NCBI RefSeq assembly: GCF_021530565.1
Contig: NZ_JAKGBI010000020.1
Location: 58,963-122,962, forward strand
DNA length: 64,000 bases
Direction: 5' to 3'
Origin: Pseudoalteromonas sp. SMS1
GTDB lineage: Bacteria; Pseudomonadota; Gammaproteobacteria; Enterobacterales; Alteromonadaceae
Both the position numbers and the translations under genes were made by a program. Below are positions 37,201 through 47,200 of this stretch, one piece after another. The notes under the pieces are model-generated. The model was not told where the DNA came from. It saw nothing but the letters and a program-made list of their open reading frames with translations, and ran no database searches. Every line of letters begins with the position of its first letter. Positions within the stretch are counted from its first letter, which is position 1.

Positions 37201-38198
37201 GCCTGTTGCTCGCGATTTAATACGGGTACACCGACGGTAATATCCGAGTTCTGGCTGTAACGATACAGGATCGCGTAAAATAGCCCGAGGTAACCCGAAG
37301 AAAGGGTGACCCCCAGAGATTGGCAGTACTGCTCAAACTGCGAAACGTCGTCTGGGTTTAATCCGATCTGAAGTTGTTTGCCGTGATAATGTTTATAGGT
37401 ACTGCGTGGCCTGCTAGTTGGCAACTCGAATACCGTCAAATCCGCCAAAGCTGACTGCCAGTATCCAAGCTGTGTTTGGTACTGAGCAGTTTGTTGGTAT
37501 TGATTTTCCCAATGGACAAAATCTAAATACTGTAGCGAAGGCGCTTGATATTCAGTACCCGCGAGCGCATCTAACAATGCTTGAGTAAAGAGCTTAACAG
37601 ACCAACCATCTGCGACGATGTGATGCATGCACAAATATACCCATTCACCGTGACCATTGTGTGTAAGCAAACTCGCTTGCACTAAGAGATCTTCGGCTAA
37701 ATCAAAACGGTATTGAAGTGCGTCCTGTACCAGTTCAGCCGCCGCAGCCCGGTCAAGGTTTGGCGATGCCGCAATTTCATTGATATGCAGCACGGCATCC
37801 TGATTCACAACCTGCTTAACCTCAGTATCATCTAAGCGAAATTGACTGCGCAACACATCACAGTGTTGCAACACGCGATTAATCGCTCGCTCCACCTGTG
37901 ATACCGAAAATGACTGGGATAATTTCAATAATCCAGCCATGTTGTAAGCATTTAATTGGCCTTCATATTGGTCTAAAAACCAAATGCGCTGTTGTGCTCG
38001 AGACAATCGGCCGACCTTTTGATGGTGCCGTTGCATATAGGCGATTAACTCCGATTTGTGAGTCCGGATCAACGCTAGCTTTTCTGCTGGGAGGTCGCTA
38101 TCGCGACTCCTGAGCTTTAAGCGCCCGTCTTGTAAATACACAAATATCCCTTGGCCATCTAACTCGGCCAACAAAGTTTCTATCGCTGAATTTTCCAT
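28248..38198 (-). CDS. NRPS 2: three elongation modules, A domains read as Asp, Asn-like, Asn-like
   Basis: 3316 residues. A TubC-like N-terminal docking domain (about 3-57, 'ETLLAELDGQGIFVYLQDGR') is followed by C 60-490 (HHIVADG), A 520-1010, PCP 1025-1095 (GGHSLL), C 1115-1540 (HHIVSDG), A 1580-2065, PCP 2080-2150, C 2170-2600 (HHIASDG), A 2640-3160, PCP 3190-3260, and a C-terminal tail of repeated Ser-Asn-Asp-Ser ending 'SSEEMFL'. The specificity codes are DLTKVGHIGK (Asp) and twice DATKVGEVGK (close to Asn codes). The first A domain has 'NGFRVDLVDIE' instead of the usual RGYRIE-type A8 core. No epimerisation domain or dual E/C motif was seen, so L residues are expected. It begins two bases after the stop of NRPS 1 and overlaps NRPS 3, so all three are one translational unit. 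Confidence 0.95.
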   Translation of the reverse strand: MENSAIETLLAELDGQGIFVYLQDGRLKLRSRDSDLPAEKLALIRTHKSELIAYMQRHHQKVGRLSRAQQRIWFLDQYEGQLNAYNMAGLLKLSQSFSVSQVERAINRVLQHCDVLRSQFRLDDTEVKQVVNQDAVLHINEIAASPNLDRAAAAELVQDALQYRFDLAEDLLVQASLLTHNGHGEWVYLCMHHIVADGWSVKLFTQALLDALAGTEYQAPSLQYLDFVHWENQYQQTAQYQTQLGYWQSALADLTVFELPTSRPRSTYKHYHGKQLQIGLNPDDVSQFEQYCQSLGVTLSSGYLGLFYAILYRYSQNSDITVGVPVLNREQQAFESVIGCFINTLPMRLKVSNAQSLNELLKQTQTQTIEGLANQAVAVEDIIDSLALAKTTSHSALFQVLFNYHGVAEQNLCSGALHGTLQALDNNTAKYDLTLSIGDAEGGHTLCFDYANTLFDERFITQFAHDYRALILSISHHQGAIAVGDISLYSTSQLTYGVALSGTTTDTPMTVVEAIYQGAQHYPNSIALIQTYPDTSDAVKSIRYQDLCCQLEALASQLHAVRMTTSGPLTLLVSKDVDCVIWMLGAMRAGITYIPIDAEMPKARILEVMHQAKSDWLLIGGARLSMLAELEAHSIKVFTPDTLGTAMPNHNLPAFPSANSIAYVMFTSGSTGTPKGAELSHHALSSYVNGISEYAEFNRKTCAGVVTGLATDLGLTGIFPVLVAGGSVVLSDTQEPVLLVDTLVKQRVNFVKLTPSLTEELWPWLSSANGLDIAQWVLGGESLSTELVTHLYSLPKTTRVLNHYGPTEACIGVCAFSVPKSFDGHSVPIGQPFEHVACAILDNQRQPVPTGTPGELYIGGPSLARGYVNDEGQSAKYFVTLTDKSGQQARYYRTGDRVKRNFDNHIEFLNRLDNQPKINGFRVDLVDIENKLSALPEVNSAAVISREVAGSAKLLGYFVPSVQSGDMVDHQQSIRQQLKQLLPTHLIPTYLVSLNTLPKLANGKVDRKHLQQLTLSVNGTNRPPETELQTQLIGLFESITGCTGIGIEHSFFSVGGHSLLALRLINEITEIFSVTLSLKDIFANPSVAELAQCISQCETSNETVVLRKVATQSRYPLSFAQQRIWFIDHMQGHSQQYNLQGVYTLRGALDFDCLEQAFNRVIESQQILAFNYHQDQAGAVYQSLNQALSFKLGFEDLTQASKSSESQQVAHAVAYDAQLSFNLSADLLLRATVLKLAEEEHVLIITMHHIVSDGWSIALLADAIGKAYGELSTVPALPSNYTYMDYIDWQLRSAESEKWQASLAFWQEALSDLPLEHELPTDRVRQNQAIQGGSLYCIALPKALRQSLKEFCQSAGVTLFQVLKTVFSLWLSRAQQRREVVLATPVSGRSRQAFESLIGNFINTLVLRDRHTDNTDFKTALALTQAQLTTLQDHQDIPFDLLVEALQVPRSLALHPLAQVVFRVNNDVNETLKLAGLDVTLHNQTQRSAKLDLEVSVIDGESHCTVEWLYDSALWDEQSIVAFAAQFQLVLQQCLADPEVRLSQLQLWSPQAQQLFIAKSQPIEIATSDPTPWSSVFSSMASRFPQNTAVCFAGERYSYQRLELLSNQLAHCLLEMTFPAQSRIALLLPSGPLVPLAMLGIAKANHVYVPLHSDAPTQVVTHIVEDAEVMLTLALSIDAEKLIEAGTDFLLLDDALDTDSVLSAYPGHLPSSEELAPCDTALARCLSYIIYTSGSTGKPKGVPITYGNLQGYLQHAHRQYVATQTQAIRAVMSTPVAFDATVTAILPTLTVGGELTIIREGAELIPDLINQLWQSQSSLFKLTPAHLRAVSGLTGDAEVCSSAHTVVIGGEALESDVIAALRVKLPYCRWINEYGPTETTVGVSTFEIPHEMPTEMLTRTADVPIGLPIEGVTMLVVDEFNQPVVRNMPGELLIAGKVVSHGYINQPALSAAKFSIRSLCHTQQQRFYHSGDIVKWQIDGDGYPSALRYLGRIDEQIKLRGYRIDLDAVAHCIRSIPEVEDCALTVDETQQSLAAHIVYQTGMALNERQMRQALAQQLPPYMVPAAFHQVCDIPLTRNGKVDKQALMGSLRDSQMVSVHAAMTHSESLTDMERYVLDLFRDVLLTEQIGLDDSFFELGGHSLLAIRLISQIRQEKQVDITLPQLFKTPSVNALANAIPEFEKITEAHQIPVVARTNSLPLSFAQQRLWLIDQLQTGSAQYHMPASFIFTGELDLAAFNRALSSVIERHEVLRSIILPGASGEAPEQLPRAQVETPFVYEDISALSAAQQVQREQQLVEQVCDKPFDLSQDVMLRITIIKRAEHTYWVHFNMHHIASDGWSMAILVRELIAFYRHHSDEQNFPLPAHLSSPLPIQYADYAHWQRETHFIQAQQTALEYWQQTLQGCPVLHQLPQDFARPNVQELAGLRYNMALSASTSAAIRAHCQTQGVTLFMWLHSVFTLLVMRLSGVKDVAIGSPVAGRDQQELNELIGFFVNTIVIRGQAPQAMSFNTWLAQQKEVILGAFKHQSLPFEQLVEALMPERSLSHQPLFQILFALQNNEAADFALPHLHIEMEPAHAPNMKFDLEVNAIEQGDGIELEWNFSRALFSTETIVGFANAFAVLVESALNSPESEILQLPILNGAELQALVKAGVMQSHQDCVPLCLHDRFENIAYLQKDKQAVVDCQGVSLSYSELWQRAGDLAKHLLVQGIQPRQRIAVCLSPSSDIAVSLLAILRAGCAYVPIDPKLPAKRIQYILQDSQAAGLITRNDLKQALANLSDSIEQTPLILCCIDESTQWLNSKGELPKARVSDLAYVIYTSGTTGQPKGVQITHQNLYHYLSYVVRDYTNCDLSGCIVSTPLAFDATVTSLWGGLLAGLGIEFLDDTEQMLPQLAKCLFSEHAKLFKVTPAHLQGVYEVIKGMSLQRTFDAKHQVVIGGEALTCEVLTQLQPFLPNTLWINEYGPTETTVGTCVYHCDNETLRGLTDANLRHVPIGTPLPYSQCVVLDDMQQLVPHGVTGELYVCGEGVAPGYVTDTAHFDHKFVHLCLAGSKTATRYYRTGDKVKWLRDPVSKKGLLNFEGRTDTQIKLRGYRIELHEISYYLKQLHEVDDACVLLNEKQDNLEAFIICRGEVDNGPFPRLLEGALHTQVRSQLTAQLPSYMLPHRFVLIDKLPLTLNGKVDSQMLLAWARNVVSTQTEEAPQTELEKSLLAIFMRVLEIAHCGVNDSFFVKGGHSLLAVQCVGLIQEQLGVVMPVRVLFERPNVSALAKWIRINASLGTVAQASTKHHQCGDTSNDSSNDSSNDSSNDSSEEMFL
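28267..28314. repeat. Four perfect 12-bp tandem repeats at the NRPS2/NRPS3 junction
   Basis: Four identical units of gaagaatcgttc plus a partial fifth (28315-28318). Read on the minus strand in the NRPS2 frame each unit encodes Ser-Asn-Asp-Ser, extending the C-terminal tail of NRPS2 just before its last residues. The unit is a multiple of three, so copy-number change would lengthen or shorten the tail without a frameshift. Confidence 0.95.
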
Positions 38199-38200
38199 TC

Positions 38201-41200
38201 TTACAAGTCCATCTCTGTCATGGATTGATCATCAAAAGCGGCGCTAATATCACGACCACTGACTATATCGCTTACAACCTCTACTTGAGGGGGGGTTAAT
38301 GCGCTATCTTTGCCAATTTCAATCAGCCGTTTCGCTAAGGCCTGAATGCTCGGATAGTCAAAGACGTCGACCATCGTGCAGCGCACCGAAAAATATTGAT
38401 TGACTCTAGATATCAACTGCATAGCAAGTACGGAGTTACCACCGCAATCGAAAAAGCTCACATCGGTGCTAAGGGTTTTCACAGGCAACAAATCTGTGAA
38501 GAAGGTATGTAATTGGGTTTCCGTAGGCGTTTCTGGTGCACGCACCGTATCAACCTGGTTGGTCTCTATCTGCGGCAGTCTCAGCACTTTCAGATCCAAC
38601 TTGCCATTTGGGGTTAAGGGCCATGTCTCTAGCCAGCTAATGTATTCAGGTACCATGTAGCTAGGTAGTTTCATCAGCAAGTGCTGGCGAATCGCGCTAT
38701 GACTCCACTGCACTTTAAGCTCCCCATGTTCGATACAATATGCACACAAACATGCATTACCCGTTGGGTCTGTTTTCACTAACACCCTGACTTCTTCGCT
38801 GCCGATGAGTTGACGGATTTGATGCTCTATTTCTGCCAATTCAATCCGGTGGCCATGCAATTTAACTTGATTGTCCAAACGTCCCTGAAGCTGGAAACGT
38901 CCATCCGGCAACCTCCGAGCTCGGTCACCGGTTTTGTACAATCTTGTCGGGGTGTTATCTAAATGATGGGTCACAAAGCTGTTTTGTGTCAGTTCAGGGC
39001 GATTAAGATACCCTTTTGCGAGACCTACACCACCGATCCAGAGTTCTCCCCACACGCCCACAGGCAGTGGTAGACTGTCATCCTTCGCTTGCTCAGGCAT
39101 GACAAACAGTGCGGTATTATCAATGCCCTCTCCCACCCCAATGTCATTGCCTGCCATGATTTTTTCCACACTGGACCAGATGGTCGTTTCTGTTGGCCCA
39201 TACATATTGAACACTTGGGCGCCATGTACTAGCATGGTGTCCGCCAAGTTTGATTCCAGCGGCTCTCCGCCAGTTAACACTTTCAATCCTCTGACACAGC
39301 TCACAGACGCCTTTAGTAACATACGCCACAATGTGGGCGTTGCCTGCATCACAGTGATCTGTGCCCTGTCCAATAACTCAGTGATCGCCAATGGATCACT
39401 GCAGGTCGTATCATCTGCAATATAAACGAAGGCACCACATATCAGCGGCAAATAAAGTTCAAGTGCGGCAATGTCAAAGGCTATGGTTGTCACTGCAAGG
39501 GTGCGATCTGCGCTTTGCATCCCTGGCATATGAGCCATTGACTGTAGAAAATTGGCCAGCGCATCATGACATATCTCGACCCCTTTAGGTCGACCGCTTG
39601 AGCCCGATGTATAAATAACATAGGCTCGCTGTTGCGGCTCCAAACTGCGGCTCACCTCAATGTGATTGCACGCCAAAATAGAGTCAGATTCAGTATCGAC
39701 ATTGATACATGGGCAAGACTTTTCGAGTATGGTTTGTATTTCGTGACACTGCGTATCGCAAAGTACTATATCGGTCTGAGAATCAGCCAAAATGTCCTTA
39801 ACACGCGCTTGCGGAAAGGATATGTCCAGTGGTAGGTAAGCCGCCCCCGTTTTTAGTATGCCTAACAACGTGACCAATAGCTCACAGCTGCGTGCCATCG
39901 CCACCGCAACAAGGCTATGTCGATCTATTCCCTGCTGGATCAAGTAGTGGGCAAGTTGATTTGAACGCTGGTGTAACTGCGCATAGCTTAGCTGCACCCT
40001 CGAGTCCTGTACAGCAATGCGATTAGGACAAGTAAGCACTTGCTCTGAAAACATATCCAACAACGATATACTTGATGGCGCAGTGTGTAACTTTGCAACT
40101 TGATCTGACACTAAGATTCTGTGTGCGTCCTCACTTAACAGCGCACAGGCCCTATCTGACACGGTTAGATTTGCCTTTGCCCCCGCCAATAAAGTGAGCC
40201 ATGCCTGTCCAAAGCTGTGCATCACTGCTTCATCAAACTTGTCACTATTAAATTCAAGTTCAAACTGCCAATGCTCACCCACATTAAGCACATTGCAGTT
40301 CAAATCAAATTGGCCATACAATGTACAGTTTCTTACGGGACTCACCTGTAGGCCATCAAATTGCGGAAATTGATGCACCCTATCTAAATTAAATATCGCC
40401 GTAGGTAAGATCAGATTTTGATGCATAAGTGCAGAATAAGGGTAACTGGCATGATCAAGTCCATTGAGCATTTGGGACTGAACTTGTTTTATCACTTCCG
40501 CGAACGTACTGTGCGGCAACACCTTTATAACCAGTGGTATCATATTAGTACAGTAACCCACTAGCTGTTGGTCTAATAACGTCACATCAAATTGTTTCGC
40601 CAATAGCTGCCGTGCAGAAGCAGGTATATTGATGGCAATCACGTGTTGTTGACTCAGCTTATGAAGCCATATCACATAGCCCGCCAATAAAGTCGCAAAT
40701 AAACCGCAACTTTGCGATTTAGCCAGTTCAACTACACTTGTCATCACATCTGCCGGAATAGGTACATTGAGCTGCTTAACACTAAAGTGGGTTTCTCCCA
40801 CAGTGTTGTGCTGCACCGGCAAAGACAATGATTCACTGTTGGCTAACTGCCCTAGCCAATACGCCTGATCTACTTGAAACTGGTTAGACTGCCGATATGT
40901 GTCCAAAGCAAGGGTATAATCATGGTACTGAGGAAGATGCGCGCGCGTTTGCTCACTATCGTTATAACACGTCGCAATACTGTCGATGATCAGCTGTAAA
41001 GACAGCCCGTCACTGACAATATGATGCGCAACAATACTGACATAGTACTGCGCCTCATTCACTCGTAAAACCGCAAAACGACATAAGGCGTCATGCGCCA
41101 TATCGAAGGGGGTGTAACGCCACCGTGTCAGTTGCTGTACAGCTTGATCCTCATCCAATGCCTCCCCATGAATAACTTCAAGTTGCGGCGCAGCACGCTC

Positions 41201-44200
41201 GATATGAGTCAGATCATCAACATCCACACCTAGGCTCAGTATCGGGTACTGTGCTACGACACGCGCCACTGCCTGACTCAGTTTGTCCACATTCACCTTG
41301 CCACTTAGTTTGATACTCGCCTGTAAATGATATGCCAATGCCCCAGCTTCAGAGCGCAGAGCAAGGGCCAATAGCTGTTGCTGCGCCTCGGTCAGTGGAA
41401 ACGTCATGGTGTGTGATGATGCTTGCTTTAACGGCGCGGGTGTACCACCAAAATAACCGGCTTCTTTCAAAGTCAATGCACTGGCTTTTACTGCGCTGAT
41501 AATCGCCTCGATGTCCGCGTCACTATGTGCTGCACTGATAAAGCAATTACGACCTTCCCATATAAACACACCGCGATTGAGTAACTCATAAAAGAAAACA
41601 TCGAGATTTTGCGCGAACGTAAAGCGAAATAAAGATGAAAATGACTCAATGCCAATGGGGATGCTCTGCTGGTCAAAGAAGTGATTGAGTGTGGTTCGTA
41701 AATAAGTCGTTTTTTGGGTTAACTGCGCCTGTAATTGCGGCCCCTGGCGCTTTATTTCTTTAAGCACCGCAGCCGCACTGACCATGCTGAGCGGATGTTT
41801 ACAGAATGTACCTGCAAAAAATGTGGTATCGGCTTGTGGGTATGAATTATCACCATATTGCCAATCACCACCATCGACCCCATCTAAATAAGCTGCACTT
41901 CCTGCCACCACACCAATTGGTAAACCGCCACCGACGATTTTTCCATACGTGGCCATATCAGCATGGATCCCTAGCAAGGCTTGTACTCCACCAGGATGTG
42001 CACGAAATCCAGTGATCATTTCATCAAATATCAGTGCGATACCGAGTTCCTCGGTCAATGCTCTTAATTGCTTCAAAAAAGCGAAAGGTTGTAGATCGGG
42101 GTGACGGCTTTGCACCGGCTCCACTAATACAGCCGCAATCGAATCTGCATATTGACGGATCTGTGCCAATGCAGAAGCTTCTCCGTAATCCAAGACTAAG
42201 TTGCGATTTATTGCACCAGCTTGAACCCCTGAACACATCGGTTCCACACCAGAACCATCGGGCGCATGGGTTGCAAGCGTGCCATCATAGTGACCATGAT
42301 AGGCGCCCGAAAACTGCACGATACGATCTCGTTTGGTTTTATTTCTCGCTAATCGAACCGCTGTCATCACAGCTTCTGTACCTGAGTTGCAGAAAGTAAC
42401 GCGTTCTAAGCCAGTTAGCTCGGCAACCAACTCAGCCACTTCGCATGCAGCAGGACTTGCGAGCCCTAATTGGATGCCGTTATCCAATTGCGCCCTCAGT
42501 GCATTGTTGACAAACTCCGGCTTATGACCAAACAAGTTAACACCAAAGTCCATCGTAATATCGATATACTCATTATCATCGACATCCCAAATACGTGCTC
42601 CTTCACAGCGCTTCGCAAAGACAGGGTAGAGCATTTCCTTACTCGACAAACGAAAACCGGCTGATGCTCGACAATCTGCAAGATGTTTACGATGGGCAGC
42701 CACCAATTGCTTTGAGCCCCTTGTTTTTTCACAATAGCTTTCACAAAGCGAGATAGCGTGCGTCTTTATCTCAGTAGAACTTGTTACGGCTTGAAGCTGC
42801 TTTTGTTGAAAACCGGGTAAAATAGCGCGCGCGTGCTGATCCGCAACTTGAGTGGCCGTGCTGCTTTGTTCTGCTTTGGGAGCATCTCGCTGAGGGACGG
42901 TGCGCTCATCCTGCGTTATTGTCTGCCCACTCAGCCAACTTAATTGCTGCGCAGTCACAGATTCCACCCCCTGGCGAGCAATGTCACTGGTAATTGTGGC
43001 CGCCGCTTGAAGCTGTGCCTGACATATCGAGGTAATTAACTCAGGTTTGCTAAAATGAGATGCCGATAACACGCTTGTTTCATCAAGCGCAACTGAAGGG
43101 GCATGTTGTGGTTCAGTGCTCGTCGGTGAAGATGTGAGATAGTCGCTGTGTTCAACAACATGTGCGACCAACCGCTCAACACTCTTTAACTCTTCGTAAA
43201 ACTGCCTAACACTAAACTCTAAATCAAACTGTTTTTCATAGGTGCGTACCGCCCGCATTATCATCAACGAATCAACCCCCATTTCTAGCAGGGGCATATG
43301 GATATCAATTTGAGTTGCAGGCGTGCCAAGTTCATTGGCCAATGTATCAAGTACGAACGCTCGAATGGCATCAATGCGCTGGCTTTCTCCCTCCGTCCCA
43401 GAGGCGATGGTGGTAGTCGGTAAGCTTTCAGTTGGCCCCTGCCGCGCAGTGGTAATCCAATGACGGGTTGGCTCAAAAGGATATAACGGCAAAGGTACCT
43501 TGGGTAACGATAGCGAGTTTAAAACAGGGTAAACTTGCGACCAATTCAACGTGTAACCCGCTTCAAATAACCTTGCCACATCCGCTGCCAACCTTTCATT
43601 GTCGCAGCCCACCGCATTTAAGACCGTTAAATACTCCGCATCAACACGCGGCAAATTTTCTTGGATAAGTGCGCTCAAAATCGGTTTTGGCCCCATTTCG
43701 AGAGTAACAAAATGCTCCTGCGTGATCAGTGTCTCAAAACACGACTCAAATCGCACAGGCTGCACTATCTGCTCAACCCAATAATGAGCTTTGGTTAGCG
43801 CTGCGCTTTCCAAACGCCCCGTCTGTGAAGACACAAAACGATATTTAGGTGCATTGAAACAGGTCTTTTGCGCCACTTGAGCAAACTGCGTAATAACAGG
43901 TTCCATCAGTGGCGAATGAAAGGCACGTGCAGTATTGAGCACTTTGTAACGGATCTGTCTTTTCTCAAGCGCTTGCGTGATGTTACTCATTGCCTCGTCA
44001 CCGCCGGAAAAGACCACTCCGGCTTCACCGTGATACGCAGAAATTGCAGCCTCAGTAGTATAAGGATGCACGATGTCTTTGGCTAACTTTGCAGTGCATC
44101 GTGCCGCAATCATCATCCCATTTTCTGGTAGCTGCTGCATCAACTGTGCGCGCGTCGCCAATAACGTTAAACAGGCCGGTAATGACATCACCTCGGCAAT

Positions 44201-47200
44201 ACATGCCGCTGCATACTCACCAACACTGTGACTTATCAACAAATCAGGCTCAATACCAAAACTTTGCCATAATTTTGCCATCGCATACTCTATGGCGAAC
44301 ACACTCAATTGGGCCCAGCGAGCTTGATTAATTAAAACACCGTCAGGGTCTTGATATAAAACGTCGAATAAGTGCTCATCAAAATGCTCACGAAGCAATG
44401 CGTCACATTCGTCGATTGCCGCTTTAAATACAGGTTGAGAAGCATACAGGGCCTTACCCATATCAGGATATTGCGCACCTTGACCGGTAAATAAAAACAC
44501 GACTTTAGAGGCGGCAACATGGCGTACATTTCCCGTCAACTGCTCAAGTTTGGCAGGGTCATTTAATGCGTGTAGATGTTGAATAAGGTCGGCTTTACAC
44601 GCTCCATAGAATGCCTGTTGTACACCTTTAATTGGGGTGCTCTGGGCACAGGTATAAACCAGCGTATTAAACTCTTGTGCATCAACCTTCGCTAGGCGCT
44701 CTCCAAAACGCTTTGCTAACTGCGCCAATGAACTTGCCGACTTCGCACTCAGCGGCAGCACGTAAAATGGCGGGTCTTGGCAAAGTGCTGAATGCGCTTG
44801 CTGACGCGACGGGGCCGATGAACAAATAACATGTGCATTTGTGCCGCCAAAACCAAATGAACTTAAACCCGCAACTGCGGTGCCATTTTCAGCCCTAGGC
44901 CAGGAGACGAGTTTATCAGGCACTTTTATCGACATCTTGTCCCACGCAATATGGGGGTTAAGCTTGTCAATATAGCGCTGGGGCGGAATTTGGTGGTGAG
45001 TAAAGCACAGCATGGTTTTAATTAATCCAGCGAGTCCTGCAGCAGATTCGAGATGTCCTATATTCGCTTTCACGGAACCCACCCAAAGTGCTTCCCCCTC
45101 ACGCTTTTCGCCATAAACGTGCTGCAATGCCGACACTTCGATTGGATCGCCAAGTTCAGTACCTGTGCCATGGGCCTCGACATAGTGCACTTGCTGTGCC
45201 GATACGTGTGCGCTGTCGAGTGCCGCGCGGATCACATCCTGTTGTGCACGTCCATTGGGGGCGGTGATCCCATTACTACGACCGTCTTGATTCACGGCAC
45301 TGCCTTTGAGCACGCCATAAATCACATCCTCGTCATGCAAAGCCTGAGATAAGGGTTTTAACAATACCGTGCCGACCCCTTCACTGCGTACATATCCATT
45401 TGCCTCAGCCGAAAAGGTTTTGCACCGACCATCACTGGCGAGCATTTGCGCATTATCACATGCAGCGCTGACCGCATCACTCAAGATTAAGTTAACCCCA
45501 CTCACCATGGCCATAGGTATTTGACCTGACCGCACGGCTTGCATGGCGTGATGGAGCGCGACCAATGAAGAAGAGCACGCCGTATCAATCGCGAGGCTCG
45601 GACCAGTGAAATTATAAAAATACGATAAACGATTTGCCGCAATGCTGAGCGCCGTACCCGTACCGAGATAGGCATGGCTTTTCTGCGTTTGCTGAGATAA
45701 CGAGAAATAATCGCTTTGCGAAATACCGACGTACACACCCACCTGCTGGCCCGCGAGTGCCGTTGGCTCATAGCCTGCTGATTGGATAGCGTGGTAGCTA
45801 TTTTGTAACAACAGCCTTTGTTGAGGGTCGATATGCATTGCTTCGTTTGGCGCGATACCAAACAACGCATGATCAAAATGCTCTATATCTTCCAGATAGC
45901 CCCCGAAGCGTTCTCCATTTAGCTCCTGCCCCAATGCCTTGCGCGCATCACTCGGTAATGAAATGGCGTCACTGCCGGATTCAAGTAGCTGCCACAGAGC
46001 GTGCGTATTTTCCGCATTTGGGTAACGGCACGCCATCCCTATGACCGCAATGTCATTCGGGTGGGTTTCTAGGCATTCTTGGGAAAGCATTCGCTCAGTG
46101 AAGATAGGGGCTTGCACGATATCTCTAGACACCGACTGCGTTACTGGGTGTGTATGATGCGCTTCTATCTTATCCAGCGCCTCACAGACTTCTTTAAATT
46201 GGCACAAATAGTCAGCCAATTGCGTAATACATGGGTATTCATATAAAACTGTCGACTCTAACTCGATACCATGTAATTCCATCAATTCACCAGAAATTCG
46301 CACGGCTTTCATTGAGTCGACCCCCAAAGAGAGAAAAGAGGCATCCAACTCTAAAGTCGCGGCTTCAACGCCCACTTCGGAAGCGATCACTCGCTGCAAC
46401 AGCTGGCACGCCTGCAACAATCGACGCTGCGCTATGTCATTCGACGTGTCAATCGAGTTTCCTTGCTTTAGACGGTCGGCCTCTGCAAGTTGCAGATACG
46501 ATGCTAAAGGCTCAAAACGTGCTTCAAGGTACTGCTTCCTATTTTCTTGGCGTTGAATTTTACCACTCGAGGTTTTGCATACACGGCCTGGCTTAATCAA
46601 TAATATGTCGTAAGGTGTGATGCCATGCTGTGCAACAATAGCTGCGGTAATATTTGCAAAAACCTTGTCCGTATCAAGTTTGCGAACGGCTGTCCGTTTA
46701 ACTTGCTGCACCACAACCAAGCGCTCTTGATCTCTCACTGTAACTGAAAAAGCCGCCCCTCCATTGCCATCCAACGCTTCGTCCGCTTCACTCACTGACA
46801 GTTCGATATCTTGCGGATAATAGTTTTTACCTCTAAATATCAAGACATCTTTTGTGCGGCCCGTTACAAACAGCGTATGCTGCTGTAAAAAACCAAGGTC
46901 ACCAGTACGTAAGTACGGTCCCTCTTCGACCTCTGCAATCTGTGCCTCAAAGATGTCACGGCTCAGTTCAGGCTTTTGCCAGTACCCCTTTGCCACACTA
47001 CTTCCTTTAACCCAAATTTCACCAATCTCTCCATCTGGGCAAGGTTGTTTGGTCTCAGGACAAACAATGGCAATACTGTGATGTTGCCAGCTATGGCCAC
47101 TCGATACGGCATAATAGTAATCACCATCATTAATAAAATTGGTCTTGTCGGGTGGCGTGATAACGTCAGCACGATTTTGCAGCATCGCTTTACTGTCTAA

